A stretch of DNA of 64,000 nucleotides from Oscheius onirici (taxonomy: Eukaryota; Nematoda; Chromadorea; Rhabditida; Rhabditidae), in contig OW051472.1 of the NCBI GenBank assembly GCA_932521025.1, positions 9,052,001 to 9,116,000 on the forward strand, read 5' to 3'. Both the position numbers and the translations under genes were made by a program. Every line of letters begins with the position of its first letter. The first letter of the stretch is position 1. This document shows positions 36,132 through 47,757 of this stretch, one piece after another. The notes below the pieces were generated by a model, which saw nothing but the letters and a program-made list of their open reading frames with translations, was not told where the DNA came from and made no database searches.

Positions 36132-38764
36132 TTAATACTGCGGAGTTTGGGCAGAAAATTGTCCTGTCTGAGGGAACGACTGTTGCTGGGCACCGGTATA
36201 GCCAGCATACTGTGTTCCCTGGCCTGGAGTACTAGAGGCGGTTGCAGGAGTGGCTGAAGGAGTGGTTCCAGTTCGAACGCCGGCAGCAGCTTGATTCTGC
36301 TTCATCTGATTCTCGATAAGAGCAGCCTGATCATGCATTCCCATCGATCTAAAGTCTACGGTAATTTCCAGCGAAAAATCGTACAAACCGATAGTATTCA
36401 GCCCATTGTGCCGAATAATCGGGTTGTCCAGTTTGAGGATTGATACCGGGATTTTGAGCAGCGGCAGGCTGAGCAGCAACTGCAGCGGCTGGGAACTGCT
36501 GAGCAGTAGGTTGTTGAAACTGGGCAGCGGCATATCCTGGTTGAGCGGCTGCGGTAGGATAGAAAGCTTGTTGAGGTTGTCCTGCCCATCCACCGGCAGG
36601 ATCTCCCTGATCTACAAATTGCGAATGTGAAAAACTCAAACAAAAAACATACTGTAACCACCGCTCCACTGATTCTGTTGGATTGGCTGACCAAACTGCT
36701 GCTGAGCGTTGAAACCGCCATTCATAGCGCCGTTGAACGGAGGCACAGGTGTTCCGGGAGCCAAATCACCGACCTAAAGATGGTTCCTGCTTCGAAGATG
36801 GAAGGAAACGCTACCTTGATTCGAATGATGTGCTGAGCGTGATGAATCTGGTAGGGAGTTCCCTTGACGATGAAAACCTTCTCCTGGCTGTTGGGAGGAG
36901 GATCGCGGGACAGTTCGCAGTGAGCGCCGCTTTCGTTGTTGATCTAACAGTTCATTGGAATTGTGAAAACTTGAAAAACTACCTGCTTGATGGTTTCTCC
37001 GCCTTTTCCAATCACAAGTCCAGTCTTGTTAGATGGAACATGCATGTAGAAGACTTCAGTAGCAGTAGGACCTCCTCCTCCAGCTGGACCGCCACCATTA
37101 CAGCTCTTGTGAACAAGCTCCGTGATCAGTTCCGTAGCCTTGTAAATTTGGTCGCGAGTACCCATAATTACAGCACAGCGATCCGGTGAATTGGGATCAT
37201 CTGAATTCGTCTGCTTTGTTATGATTTTGAGAAAATAGGATACCGTCGGGCTTGAATTGAATCTTGGTGCCAGTCTCTACAGCAAGTCTTTTGATAGTCT
37301 CTCCTCCTTTTCCAATAATCATGCCGACACTGGTTCGCGGTACTACAACCTATAAAAAGCAGTTTAAATTAATTCACGGAGTTTAATAAGCTAAAAAATA
37401 AATAAACTCACTTCTCCTTTAGCCGTAGCCGCCTCTGCATGATGGGGACGATGAGCAACAAGTGCGCCGCCAGATTGGTCATCACGGGAAGAAAGCAGGT
37501 CGGAGATGAGTCGTTTAGCCAGCTCTACCTTGTCCGGATCTCCGGTGATTCTGAGAGGTTTCGGCTGTCCAGTCACTTCCTGCGAGTCTTGAATCATGAG
37601 CATCTTGCAGCCGGCTTGTTCCTAAAAGCAAACAAACTACAATGCATATAGGCTGACAATACCTGAAGCTGTTTGATAGTATCTCCTTGCTTTCCAATGA
37701 CAAGACCACACTTCGCGGCTGGAATGAGAACTTCGACGGTGATGTGACGACTGTCGTTTCCAAAAGACTGATTCATCATTCCTCCGCTTCCTCCTCCAGG
37801 CGTTCCTTGCTGTTGGCGTTGGTTCGCGCGATTGATAACTTCGGTGATGAGCTGCTTTGCCCGCTCAACAGATATCTAAACGTGCTCAAATGGTTGCTCA
37901 AGATCGGCAAAATTCTACCTTGGACCCTTGAAGAGTGCAGCTTCTGTAACCTGGCGTCGTCGATTCCCCATCGGGACTCATCTGCACACGACATTGTGAT
38001 TGAGCTTGGATGTTTTGAATTTCACTGCCGCCGCGACCAATAACTGAAAATTAACAGTTAGATGAAGTATCATGATAATACGTACCTAGACCTACAGTAT
38101 TATCAGGAATACTAATGACTTCTACAACGTTTTCGCCCATTCCCATCTGCATGTACGGGGCACTGCCCATTTGAACGAGTCCGGCTGGTTCCATCTCGGT
38201 GTTGATCCTTTTGGCCGGGTACACTGAAAAATTGACGATTAGAAGTGTAACCGATAGGCTGGACATATACAAGCAATATGTATATAATCAAACCAGACAA
38301 AAATGGGGGAACATCAATACGCACGGTCAATATCGTCTCCGAGGGATCGCTTGAGAGAAGAATTCGATGAAGAGTCGACAGTCGCGAACTAAATACAATT
38401 AGAAAGAATGGAAAAAATGATAGAAGTTGATCAAAGCTATAATATACACTTTCACACGAGAAAAGACAAACGAAAGAGATCATAACACCACCAAAAATTT
38501 TACAAATCCATCAAAATATAGCAATACACGGTGAAATGATTTCAAATGGGCAAATTGCATTTATTGTCAGATTTTAGAAAGCGAGATATCAAAAAACGGA
38601 AAGCACAAGATTGAATGTATTTGAAAATCGATTTTATTGGTCACAACTCGATTAAAATGAGCGAAAATTTGAGAATTTGTGTATCATGACCATGAAAAAT
38701 ATGCTCTTACCTCTCTAGCACGTTGAAGGGCGTCGTCTACAGCACTGTTACTTCCTCCAGACAT
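36132..38764 (-). CDS. Far-upstream-element-binding protein (FUBP/KSRP family)
   Basis: Complete gene starting MSGGSNSAVDDALQRARE. Four KH domains carry intact [48 protein letters not shown] and [14 protein letters not shown] Gly/Pro linker and [17 protein letters not shown] follow. The C-terminal region is Gln/Ala/Tyr-rich with FUBP-type repeats [18 protein letters not shown] and [20 protein letters not shown], ending AQTPQY. FUBPs bind single-stranded DNA and AU-rich RNA to control transcription, splicing and mRNA decay. C. elegans has several (fubl genes); I do not claim one-to-one orthology. The 3' two-thirds were duplicated to 30006-31374. Confidence 0.92.
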
Positions 38765-40694
38765 AATACGCCGTTTCCATACGCGGAAAAATAGGCTCTG
38801 TCAGTCGCGAAAAGACCGTCTGTGAACCAAACCAAAAATGACAGCCGCCCCGCCGACCGCGTCGCGGGACCCAAGCTGATCGTGACGGGACCGCGACTAC
38901 GGTCATGCGGCGGTCGTTTCGCCAATGCATTGTGTTTGCGAAACGTGGGTTGACTCATTCTGACAGTCCGTCACCTTCACTCTTTCTCCTTCTCATTCTC
39001 ATGATCCTGGCTGTTTCCTTGACCGTGAGTTTTTTTTTCCATGAATATTTTAAATGGTTTCTCTTTTTATTGACTGTCGTGTGAGTGCGGATCTAGATAA
39101 CGGTGTGAAATGTCTCTGGTCATAACCCGCTGTCGTATTCTGACTGGTCAAAAAACGTATTGTCCTTCAAATTTCGGATATCATATATTGTCTGCGAAGT
39201 GTGATTCGGTTCAGTGCTGATAGCGGTTCCACAACTTTTATTCGCGCGGTTTATATCTATTTGTGTACTTTATCGTTTTTAGGAAACTGCGCCACAAAGA
39301 GAAGAAATCAACCCATCGGGCCCAAAATACCCACAATGTTCAACCTGAACTCAATCGGATCGTCAAAACTAATAATTTGAAAACGGACACCGTTCGGATA
39401 CAACCCAAAACGTATCAAACCGGACCAATCACCCATTGAACATGCTCATCCTGTCAGGAGCATTCAATCAAAACAAACCGAAAGCACCTTCTATAGGAAC
39501 CTCAACTACGAGGAATCCACTGGAATTGAAACAAATGGAACAAAGTTCTGATCGAACAATTAACAATTGTTACTCGGACATATCTTTCAAAGAAGCTTTG
39601 AAAGATATGTCCGAGTAACACAAATGGTCCAGCGGACGCAAATCAGAAGAAACTGTAGTTTAACTACACGAGGCAACTCTAATCAGGTTTGCTCGATTGA
39701 TACCTACTTGTAATCAAACATTGCAGGGGTCTCTTGGCAATCGGCTCTTCAAAAAAAAATTTTTAGGTTAGTTACGTCAACAGATCAACTAAAGGACAGA
39801 TTTTAGTCCGATTGATGCATCGAAGCAACCATCGACGTGCTCTTCACATCGAACAAATTGCTGAGGTCGAGATACCCAGAGAAATCAACCCCTACCCAAC
39901 CCGAACCACCCCGTTTGTCGGGGGAACAATCCATGGAATCAAAAAATGCGCAAACTTGAGAATCGCCACAAAATCGCTCCCATATGGGAGCGGGATAACA
40001 TCGACGAAGATTTGAAAACCTGAATTTTGAAATTCTGAAACTGCTGAATTCTGATGTTGAAGGGGAAATTTCCTCTTCAACAAAATCAAAAAGAGAGACT
40101 GTGTCAATTAAGACACTATCCAAAGATGGATTGTTCCCCCCCGTGGGTAGGGGGACCCTAAACTCCCCATCCTCGTAACGGGGGACCCTTGTTTCCAAAC
40201 CATCTACAAACAATTTGGTGAGTAGATGGTTTTCCCCATATTTCTAATGTATCCTTTAAATTAAGCACACCCAAAAGTCCCAGTATATGGTAGACAATTG
40301 CAGGATACATAATTTTAAAATCACCCTGTCTAACAGACATGACACCCAGAGGTCTCTATCTAGTTGGCTCAGTCACAAAATGATAGTGATTCTTTGCACC
40401 CAAGTGGTAGTAATTTAGCGGAAGATACGTTGAAATGCGTATCTTCGACTGAGTATCGAGGTTTCCATAATGAGCAACAAACTGTTATGGACTTGCCCTA
40501 TTCTTTCTGATCAATGTTCCCCTGGCAGACCAATGTAAAATATTTATTGGCTTTCAAAGATGACAGACTCTTCGCTATGAGCTCTCACAAGTGTTGGCCC
40601 CACGGAGCTTTGCAGTACTAGCAGTCTAGACAATCCCACACGTATCGTGTATTTTGCTCGTGTAATGAGGAAATCGTTCGGAAATAAAGATTAT
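38765..40694. other. Long intergenic region, probably degraded repeats
   Basis: About 1.9 kb without a supported gene. It contains a perfect hairpin (39569-39619) and C/G-run-rich sequence at 40136-40190. A 136-codon minus-strand open frame (39803-40213) has no ATG and no recognisable domain. The AAC/CCA-rich strand bias at 39280-39560 differs from neighbouring genes and could be an old insertion. Confidence 0.45.
39569..39619. repeat. Perfect 24-bp inverted repeat (hairpin)
   Basis: The arm starting GTTACTCGGACATATCTTTC (39569-39592) is an exact complement of the arm ending GATATGTCCGAGTAAC (39596-39619), with a 3-nt loop. It is isolated in non-coding sequence. It is precursor-like in shape, but arms this perfect are also typical of foldback DNA. 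Confidence 0.8.
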
Positions 40695-42219
40695 TTATTC
40701 AGTTGTTGGTACAAAGCTGTCCGCACATTCGGGCGAACAAAAAGAATGCGATTGTTTCGACGGGAACTGTCCCGTCTGCTGCTCGATCATGCCGCAATAA
40801 GAGCAAAGTTTCAAGCCGCTCCTCTTCTTCTTCTCGACGAATCGGTCGCCAAAAATGATACTTGCTCCTCGTGGTCGCCATTGATTCAGAATGTAGCGGT
40901 CAAAGTCCAGCAGAACCCATGTTCGATTACCTGGAAAATGTTTTTCAACAAACCTCTGATCCTCAGGTTTTCAACGTATATATGGATTTTACGCTGTTTG
41001 GTTTCTGAACTCACTAAAATGCTAACAAAAGGACTCGCATGAAAAAGGTTTTAGAGAACTGAAATGAGCCGCTTTTTCGGTTTGAATACAGCATTTTTAA
41101 CCCTTCAATAGTTTAGCTCGTGATCCGCTTTACAATTTTGCGACCATCAGAATGGCGGAAATTCTTCGTGAGACAGCAAGCAACTGCAACTGTTTATTAC
41201 TGGAAAAGTTTTGCCAGACCCTTTGTCTTGAGAGTAGGACCAAAGTAGGTAAAATCTGAATACCGCGTTGTCTCTACTGTCGCCTCTGAATCCTAACAAA
41301 ATCCATGTATGAAAAAAGTGAATCCTTGTAAGAAGACCTTGGTTTTCTTGTTGCAAAATACGTTGACAGGTTCAAGTCACCTACGGCTCACTTTATCGAC
41401 TTTACTACTGGCTCAATTTACTCTACTCAAAAGTATTTTGTTACCGACCTGAATAAAACTCTTGAAAGAGCACGACACGGTCGTCTGGCTGCCATTCGGG
41501 ATCAGTCTCGAATCGAATTCCCTTTTTTTTCTCCTTATCTGCTCGCCATCTTTCTTGCAAAACGCAAAGAACTCGCATGAAGACGAAATAAGCATGTTTT
41601 TGTCCTGAAAATGGATCTGATGTGTCTAATAGTTTTCCAACCTTCTCCTATTTGATAGGTGGCAATGTTGGGCTGTCCGAAAACGCGACGGAATGCTTGC
41701 ATATGTGATTCGGCAGTGAATGGATTCTCGGCGGGATGGCCCTTGGCCAAGGCTAGCAGAGATTCGCTGACCAGGGGAAAGGAAATGATAGTTGCCAGAT
41801 CCGTCAGAAACTGAAAATTTCTGTTTAATTAGTTCTTTTGGGGAAGCATTGGATACTCAGTCAAAATGATCAAACTCTTTTTTTCGATAAAAGAATACCT
41901 GTTCGGCTGCTGCCTTGTCACACCTCTCTTCAGCGAGATATCTGTGGAGGGCAATAAATGCGTCGTCCGAATGAAAAAGGGTCATTTCGTCTGTCTAAAT
42001 CTACTTTTTGTTATATGAAAATAAAGAAACTAAACCTGTACGTAATTGACGACATAGCCACGAACAGAAATGACTAGGCGAGACCACCAGAGCCGACTGA
42101 GAACTGCTCGCATCTGCTTGAGGATTCCGATATCCAAAATTGTACTGCCTGGCCTTGAGTCCAATTTGGCCGTTTTGGGGAAGAGTTCGGTGTCTTCCAT
42201 TGAGACGGGAAGAGTCATG
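40695..42219 (-). CDS. Unknown protein with C-terminal Cys zinc-binding motif
   Basis: Start MTLPVSMEDTELFPKTAKLD after a TTTTACAG acceptor. Exons join in phase through ILKQMRAVLSRLWWSRLVIS, MTLFHSDDAFIALHRYLAEE, FLTDLATIISFPLVSESLLA, FRRVFGQPNIATYQIGEGQK, HAYFVFMRVLCVLQERWRAD and DLNLSTYFATRKPR. The last exon has VLLDFDRYILNQWRPRGASI and a four-Cys module, CSYCGM..FCSPEC, near the end (about residues 270-310), which could bind one zinc. The junction before the last exon (about 40945-41290) is unresolved. I do not recognise the family. It is head-to-head with the next gene, 432 bp apart. Confidence 0.65.
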
Positions 42220-42651
42220 GTGTGCCTGTAAAACAATTATGTTTTTCTTTTCAATTTTTACCGGGGATTTGAAAGAGAACGATAGCTGCGCTGTAGCATT
42301 AGACAGGGTGGGTGTGCAAATAGAGGCAAGTTCAAGGTTGGTCCTAGCGGGAGGCAACAAAAAGAGGAAGGAACATGGGTCACACTAATCTCAGCAGGGA
42401 ACAAACTTGTTTTCACTCAAAATACGAAAAGAATACTTCTGGAAGGGGAATAGAGAGTGGTCGAGGAGGTTATCAGCTGTGTGGATTCGCTGCCATAACG
42501 GGGACCGGTTCGACTGGTCGACTGACGGCCTCTTCTTCAAATGTTTACAATTATTGGAAAATGAGTCGTCTGAGAGTTCTTTTTGCTATTTGAGGTCGAC
42601 GCCTTTTTGCTATTTGAGGTCCAGATTCAATGAACCTTGTATCCGGTAGGC
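42220..42651. other. Divergent intergenic region
   Basis: 432 bp between two unknown genes transcribed apart. It contains a short direct repeat, CTTTTTGCTATTTGAGGTC, at about 42582-42600 and again at 42604-42622. Upstream exons of either gene could also lie here. Confidence 0.45.
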
Positions 42652-44030
42652 ATGGACCCCTACCAACACCTCGTCGACTTTTCTAAAAACCTTTTTGCCG
42701 AATCTGACAACAAGGAAGATGTTTCTCTTTTTTGTCTGTAAAAAAAGTTCAGTTCAGATCAAAGAATCGCTCAAAAATCTTCGTCTTGACCGAAATAGAG
42801 ACCGAGATGTGTCTCCAGCGGAAGCTAGCATTTTCCTTTTTCAAATCAAAGACTTTCAAGAGGTGGCTCTCACTGAAAACGCGAGATTTTTAAGCTTAGG
42901 TGCCTGTTTTTATGGAACGATTCTTCGATCCGCTGGATTTGAAAGAAGTTGCTTTACGGTTTGATCCAGCCTTGATTCGTCGGGATAACATGGCAAGGTC
43001 GGATTTTAACCTGAATAACGTAGACTATTTTCCAATTTCAGAAGAGCCTTTTACTACGAAAAGTTCCGCGAAGCAGCTTGGAAGAATTGCAAACGTTACC
43101 GAAGAAATAGAGACCGTAAGTCAGTTTTTATTCTTCCTGCAACAGCAGGCACAACAGATTTTGGTCCAGAGTGTATTGGAGGTTTTCGGTAGATGAAGTG
43201 ACGGCTGGGGTCCTGTCTGAGCTAGCTAAAAGTATATATTTAATGAAATTAGATTTTAAACTAACAGTTGGATGAACGACAAGAAAAGGTGTTGGTTGCG
43301 GGTCTGTCTTTGAAGCTTGTGCTCCCATCTGAAATTTTCAGATTACGAACCATTCAGTCATTTTGTGAGCAGACAGGGTACGGTAACAACGACAAAGGCA
43401 AAGAACGCATCAGGAAAACATCTCTCGAGAGTATTCAAGGTAATCTCTTATATTCTTTCAAATACTGTTCATTTCAGTATGCTGTAAAGAGGACAATCCT
43501 CGAGCACAAGAGAGAAACGGGAGGAGATCCGTGGGACGAGTTCTTCTACAAGGCTTACACAATCAATCGAGACAATATGATGCTCGAGTTTGTCAGAGAC
43601 GGAGTTCGACAACGGGAGGACAAGATCCGAGACACTTTGACGAGTCAGTCTACACGAGTCGCAAAACTGTCAGACGTGCTGTTAAAAGGAGGAGAGACTA
43701 AGAGGGACCCTCTGATGAAAGCAATCGGTAGGGATTGAAGAGTCTTCCGTTGCCTAGCTCGGGGGCTTCACCAACATGCGGATTATCCGCCGATCTCACT
43801 CTTGGTCCAGAATACCCTCAAGGATCTGTTAGAGGCACTTTTTTGCATCGAAAAGTATCGTCTGAAAACACGAAAAAGGCCTAAAATAGATTTCTTGGGA
43901 TACTGGATACTCATTTTCAGTTGGAGCGTCGCCATCGGAAAAGGAAGAGACAATACGTCAGAAGAAGATCCTTCGAGTCGAGGTCTCACCCAGCAGTCAC
44001 CCCAGATTTCGGTTCGGAAAGGTATCTTAA
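42652..44030 (+). CDS. Unknown conserved-looking protein
   Basis: Start MDPYQHLVDFSKNLFAESDN. Exons splice in phase through LKNLRLDRNRDRDVSPAEAS, IFLFQIKDFQE, VPVFMERFFDPLDLKEVALR, LDERQEKVLVAGLSLKLVLP, VKRTILEHKRETGGDPWDEF and RDNMMLEFVRDGVRQREDKI, then a last exon with ASPSEKEETIRQKKILRVEV and a basic ending. The predicted product is about 310 residues, largely helical and charged, with no signal peptide or membrane segment. The intron before the last exon (about 43730-43920) is longest. I recognise no family. Confidence 0.6.
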
Positions 44031-44397
44031 GTGGAAGAGAAAAGATATCAATAGTATTGAGGTCCCCCATTCTCCAGATGGAAGAACATCACTCACGAGA
44101 CTCTTTTACCTTCCTCTGATCGATAAATAACTCCTGCATAATATACATCTATGTATAAGTAATCATTTCAACTTCAATACGATCCCTTTGAATTGTAAAC
44201 AAAATCCGAGCAACCTCACGTTGTATCCATCCATCCATTTTGTCACTCTCCAAAAAATTCGATACTGTACAGTAGGGGGAAATAGAGCTAGAGGAAAATA
44301 TAAAAAGATTTCATCGTATCCTAGAGATATTGAACCGATACTTTTTTAAAGAAAGTAAAGCTATACGGAGTGAGAATATTCAGACTTGAAGTGATTT
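44031..44397. other. Intergenic region before the inverted-repeat element
   Basis: About 370 bp, AT-rich. I looked for the missing F-box first exon of the truncated gene at 45976 and did not find one here. It contains ATCCATCCATCCATTTTG and nothing else notable. Confidence 0.4.
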
Positions 44398-45975
44398 ACA
44401 AGAAATGCTTTTGAATCGTAAAAGCCCGCGATAGTGACTTGTCGAGATTTGTCGAAACTGTTACTTGTCAAGACTTGTCAGCTCTAAACTCTAGAAGTGA
44501 CAGTCTGGGATTATTCTAGCTGCAACTCGTCTACTGTGCGGATGGCTGCCTTTGTCTCTTCAACAGGTCAGGTGTTTCTACTTTTCCTCTTGTACAGTTA
44601 GACCAGACACTGACAGTTGACAGTGCGAACAGTAGCGCCACATACCCTCTGCGTTCTTTTGATAAAATGAGAGACGGCAATGTGACGCTCAGTTGTGAAT
44701 CCGCCACGACTGACAGCCTTCGAAAGAAGGTGTCATGCTCGGTCTTCCCTGGTCCCTTGGGCACCTCCTCGAATACACAGCGGTGTTTGGAATAGTTCTT
44801 GGAGACCTGAAGAACCGCATGGAAAGACTGACAGTTTTCTTTTGCGCTGAAACTACTGACAGTTACAGGCAACTGACAGAATATTTGTCCTTCGGTTGCT
44901 TTGCTTTTGTTTTCAGGAATCGAATCTTCAGGAATCGAAACAGTGTGTACTCGGAAAAAACAACATCTCTCCATATGAACAAGTAGATTTCGAGCCAAAC
45001 TGAATCATCAAGCAGGTTAGATTAGTTTTTCAGTTTGTTGATACAGTTTTCAGGACAGTCAAGCAATGAAGAAATATCACGTGAGAAGTGTCGCTGAGGC
45101 AATACCGTGGATGTGCTGGCAATACGAAAAAAAAAGGTTCCATGACTGCTGTGAAGACGTGAACTTGGCAAACTTTGAGAATGCGGACGTGAAGATGACC
45201 AGAAGTGACGGCTGAGCTACAAGCCAGAAAAGAGAATAATTCAGATCTTTGGTGCTGATCTTTGGAACTCTGAAGATTTGAGGACTTGAGGGCTGAGCTA
45301 CTAGGCAAAAAGTAGCCGTAGAATTACTCAAAAGTGCTACTGGCGGATAGGTCATGCCCAATTTTTCAGCTACCTTGACATGTCGAAACAGGTCAAGGAT
45401 TATCCGTTTTTGATCGTTACAATTATGTTTTAGGTATTTCTGTTTGTGCTGGCAGTGCAGGGAGTGCAATGTGGTCGATACGAGCATCAAGCGTTGGGAT
45501 GAGAGACGACAGAGAATGATTGCTAAGGTGACGGTCTCGAATGGCACAACATATACCAGAACAAGCTATTGTCAGTCACCAGCAGCCACAGTAACATAAT
45601 CTCCGAAGCTAGCAATTATGTCAGAGTGAGAACCACAGCGAAACTCCTGCAGTAACCCGTCGAACGAGACTGCTGTAGCAGTGACTGTCACATTGCCGTC
45701 TCTCATTTTATCAAAAGAACGCAGAGGGTATGTGGCGCTACTGTTCGCACTGTCAACTGTCAGTGTCTGGTCTAACTGTACAAGAGGAAAAGTAGAAACA
45801 CCTGACCTGTTGAAGAGACAAAGGCAGCCATCCGCACAGTAGACGAGTTGCAGCTAGAATAATCCCAGACTGTCACTTCTAGAGTTTAGAGCTGACAAGT
45901 CTTGACAAGTAACAGTTTCGACAAATCTCGACAAGTCACTATCGCGGGCTTTTACGATTCAAAAGCATTTCTTGT
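44398..45975. mobile_element. 1.58-kb element with perfect 289-bp inverted arms
   Basis: The left arm 44398-44686 (starts ACAAGAAATGCTTTTGAATC) and the right arm 45687-45975 (ends AAAAGCATTTCTTGT) are reverse complements. Reading the two arms side by side I saw no mismatch over 289 bp. About 1.0 kb of unique interior separates them. It has many TGACAG/CTGTCA motifs and a partial internal repeat (GGCTGAGCTAC at about 45208 and 45291). No transposase-like ORF is present, and the 155-codon minus-strand frames look fortuitous. No clear target duplication was found. It is interpreted as a non-autonomous foldback or long-TIR DNA transposon. Confidence 0.75.
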
Positions 45976-46847
45976 TTGCCAGATCCTTGAGAACCTGTAA
46001 ATGGACCAACGAGGCGATTGAAAATCACAGACATACTTTTATGAAGTATGTGGGTGGAAGAATGGTCATCGTTTCCGAAGATTCTTTCAATAGAGAATGT
46101 CTCAAAGAGCTTGAAGCCTGCCGCTACTCCAGATTATACATGGTCACCCTCATCGATGACGACGTGAGCTGAAAAATAGTGTCAACAATCAAGTTTCAGA
46201 CCTTTCTATATGTACTGTCTTGCTTTAAGAGATACAACGTGTGGGCAGAAAACCTCGTAGTGGCCAACACTATGGTTGCCTGATATGTTTCAAATCTTTA
46301 AGCCGGAAAGGCTTTTTATATACAACATTGAATCTTTCGCTCATCGTGACATCTCGCTGTCAGACCTGGATATTATCGATGTATTTTGTGATGAAAAATG
46401 CAGTATACTGAATCTTAAGTATGATCGTCTATTCACGTTTGTTTGCGTTCAACAAATCATGAAAGCAAGCGGTTTTTATGGCAAGATACCGACTTTTAGG
46501 CCATAGCCGAGCGAGGTCATCATCAGAGGCTGACCGTTTGTATTAAACCCGATGCTGACCACTCCACACTACGTCCAGAGAACGATGTATTCCGCTATAA
46601 ACACCTGGAAGTCAGATACCAAATTCCTGAAAGTCGTCGTGGTCATTATCACATCTACATCTACTCAACATCTGATGGCATAGTCCTTGGCGTAATCAAG
46701 CCTGGACAAGGAGAAGCTCAACCCCGGTTTCATTGCGGTTTCGCCCGCACCGCCGAAGAAGTTAAAATACAAGTCATTCTTTTGAATCTTATTGATGCGA
46801 GAGTGGAGAATACTAATATTAAATTTGCTCAAAGGCATCTCAAATAA
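45976..46847 (+). pseudogene. F-box-like paralogue 1, 5'-truncated and frameshifted
   Basis: It begins abruptly at the right border of the inverted-repeat element with FARSLRTCKWTNEAIENHRH, the second half of the F-box-like module seen in the intact copy at 47758. Exon 1 with the start codon is missing. After LKELEACRYSRLYMVTLIDD and an intron, YNVWAENLVVANT runs into a stop near 46280. The homologous continuation LPDMFQIFKPERLFIY is in another frame. The last part (AIAERGHHQRLTVCIKPDAD, HYHIYIYSTSDGIVLGVIKP, FHCGFARTAEEV) is open and ends at 46845-46847. Broken twice, so a pseudogene. Confidence 0.75.
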
Positions 46848-47757
46848 ACTCTTGATATCACAAGATTCTTCTTTCTCATGTGAGCAATCACTGTACATAT
46901 TGTATCTTTTTTTTTGCTGCTACGAGATCTCGATCTGTCATTTTTTTCTGTCAAAAATATCGCCAAAAATTGATTAAAAGACAAATATCATTTTTGCCAG
47001 TTATCTTCAGCTTCAGGCAAGGTCAGACCAATGAGAATCTGCAAGATTTTACTTGAACCGCTACTTTCTCTTCAAAGCTGATGGAGACTCTCCCAGTCTT
47101 ATCGCGAACGCACGAGATAAGTTCTGTTTTATTTTCTGGTTCATTTCAAATAAGGCCTTCACTGTTAGCTCTTCATGTAAACTGTCCTCACAATAAGCTC
47201 TTATTTTACACCAACAAATTCTTCTATTGAAACTGAGAAAAACTTCTATTGAAACGTTATTCGTTTATAAGTTTAACGCTTCTGAAGAGCCATAAAACTA
47301 GAAGCCAAAACTCATTAAAATATCTTTCTTTAACAAAGTACAGTGGTGTCAATGGATCCGTAGAAGTCCGCACAGACTAGCGTAACATGTCAAGTTTTGC
47401 CATGCCTATCGAACGAGAGTTTTTTCTAGGGAGCCCGTCGTTGGGAATTTAGTTGGAAGGTAGAGAGTCTGTCACCAAAATACGGAGGTAAGCTGCCGTA
47501 GGCTGCTTGTCCACTAAAAAGCAACAGATATCGATTTCAAATACCAATGCATTCATTTTCCATACAGCTGAGACTACAGTCTTTCCAATAAGATGTAACT
47601 GGTATAATAAGTTGCCTGTTTTCTTGTACCGTTCGCCCTGAAAGAAGTACGTAGTGGGCATCCTTGTATAGTGGTCCCTTTGAAAGTTCATAATTTTGTT
47701 GGTTTTCTAATTCAGAGAACGAGAGCTATTCTTAAAAATTTGATTCTTTGCAGAGCC
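46848..47757. other. Intergenic region between F-box paralogues
   Basis: About 910 bp, AT-rich, with no convincing exon. The frames present (for example 47449-47691, minus) are short and featureless. Confidence 0.4.

Noticed and set aside
39803..40213. 136-codon minus-strand open frame in the intergenic region
   Set aside because: It lacks an ATG start, and no domain or exon partners could be found. It may be a degraded repeat.
45077..45547. Open frame of 156 codons inside the inverted-repeat element as a possible transposase
   Set aside because: No DDE, DDD or zinc-finger signature, and composition looks random. The element is treated as non-autonomous.
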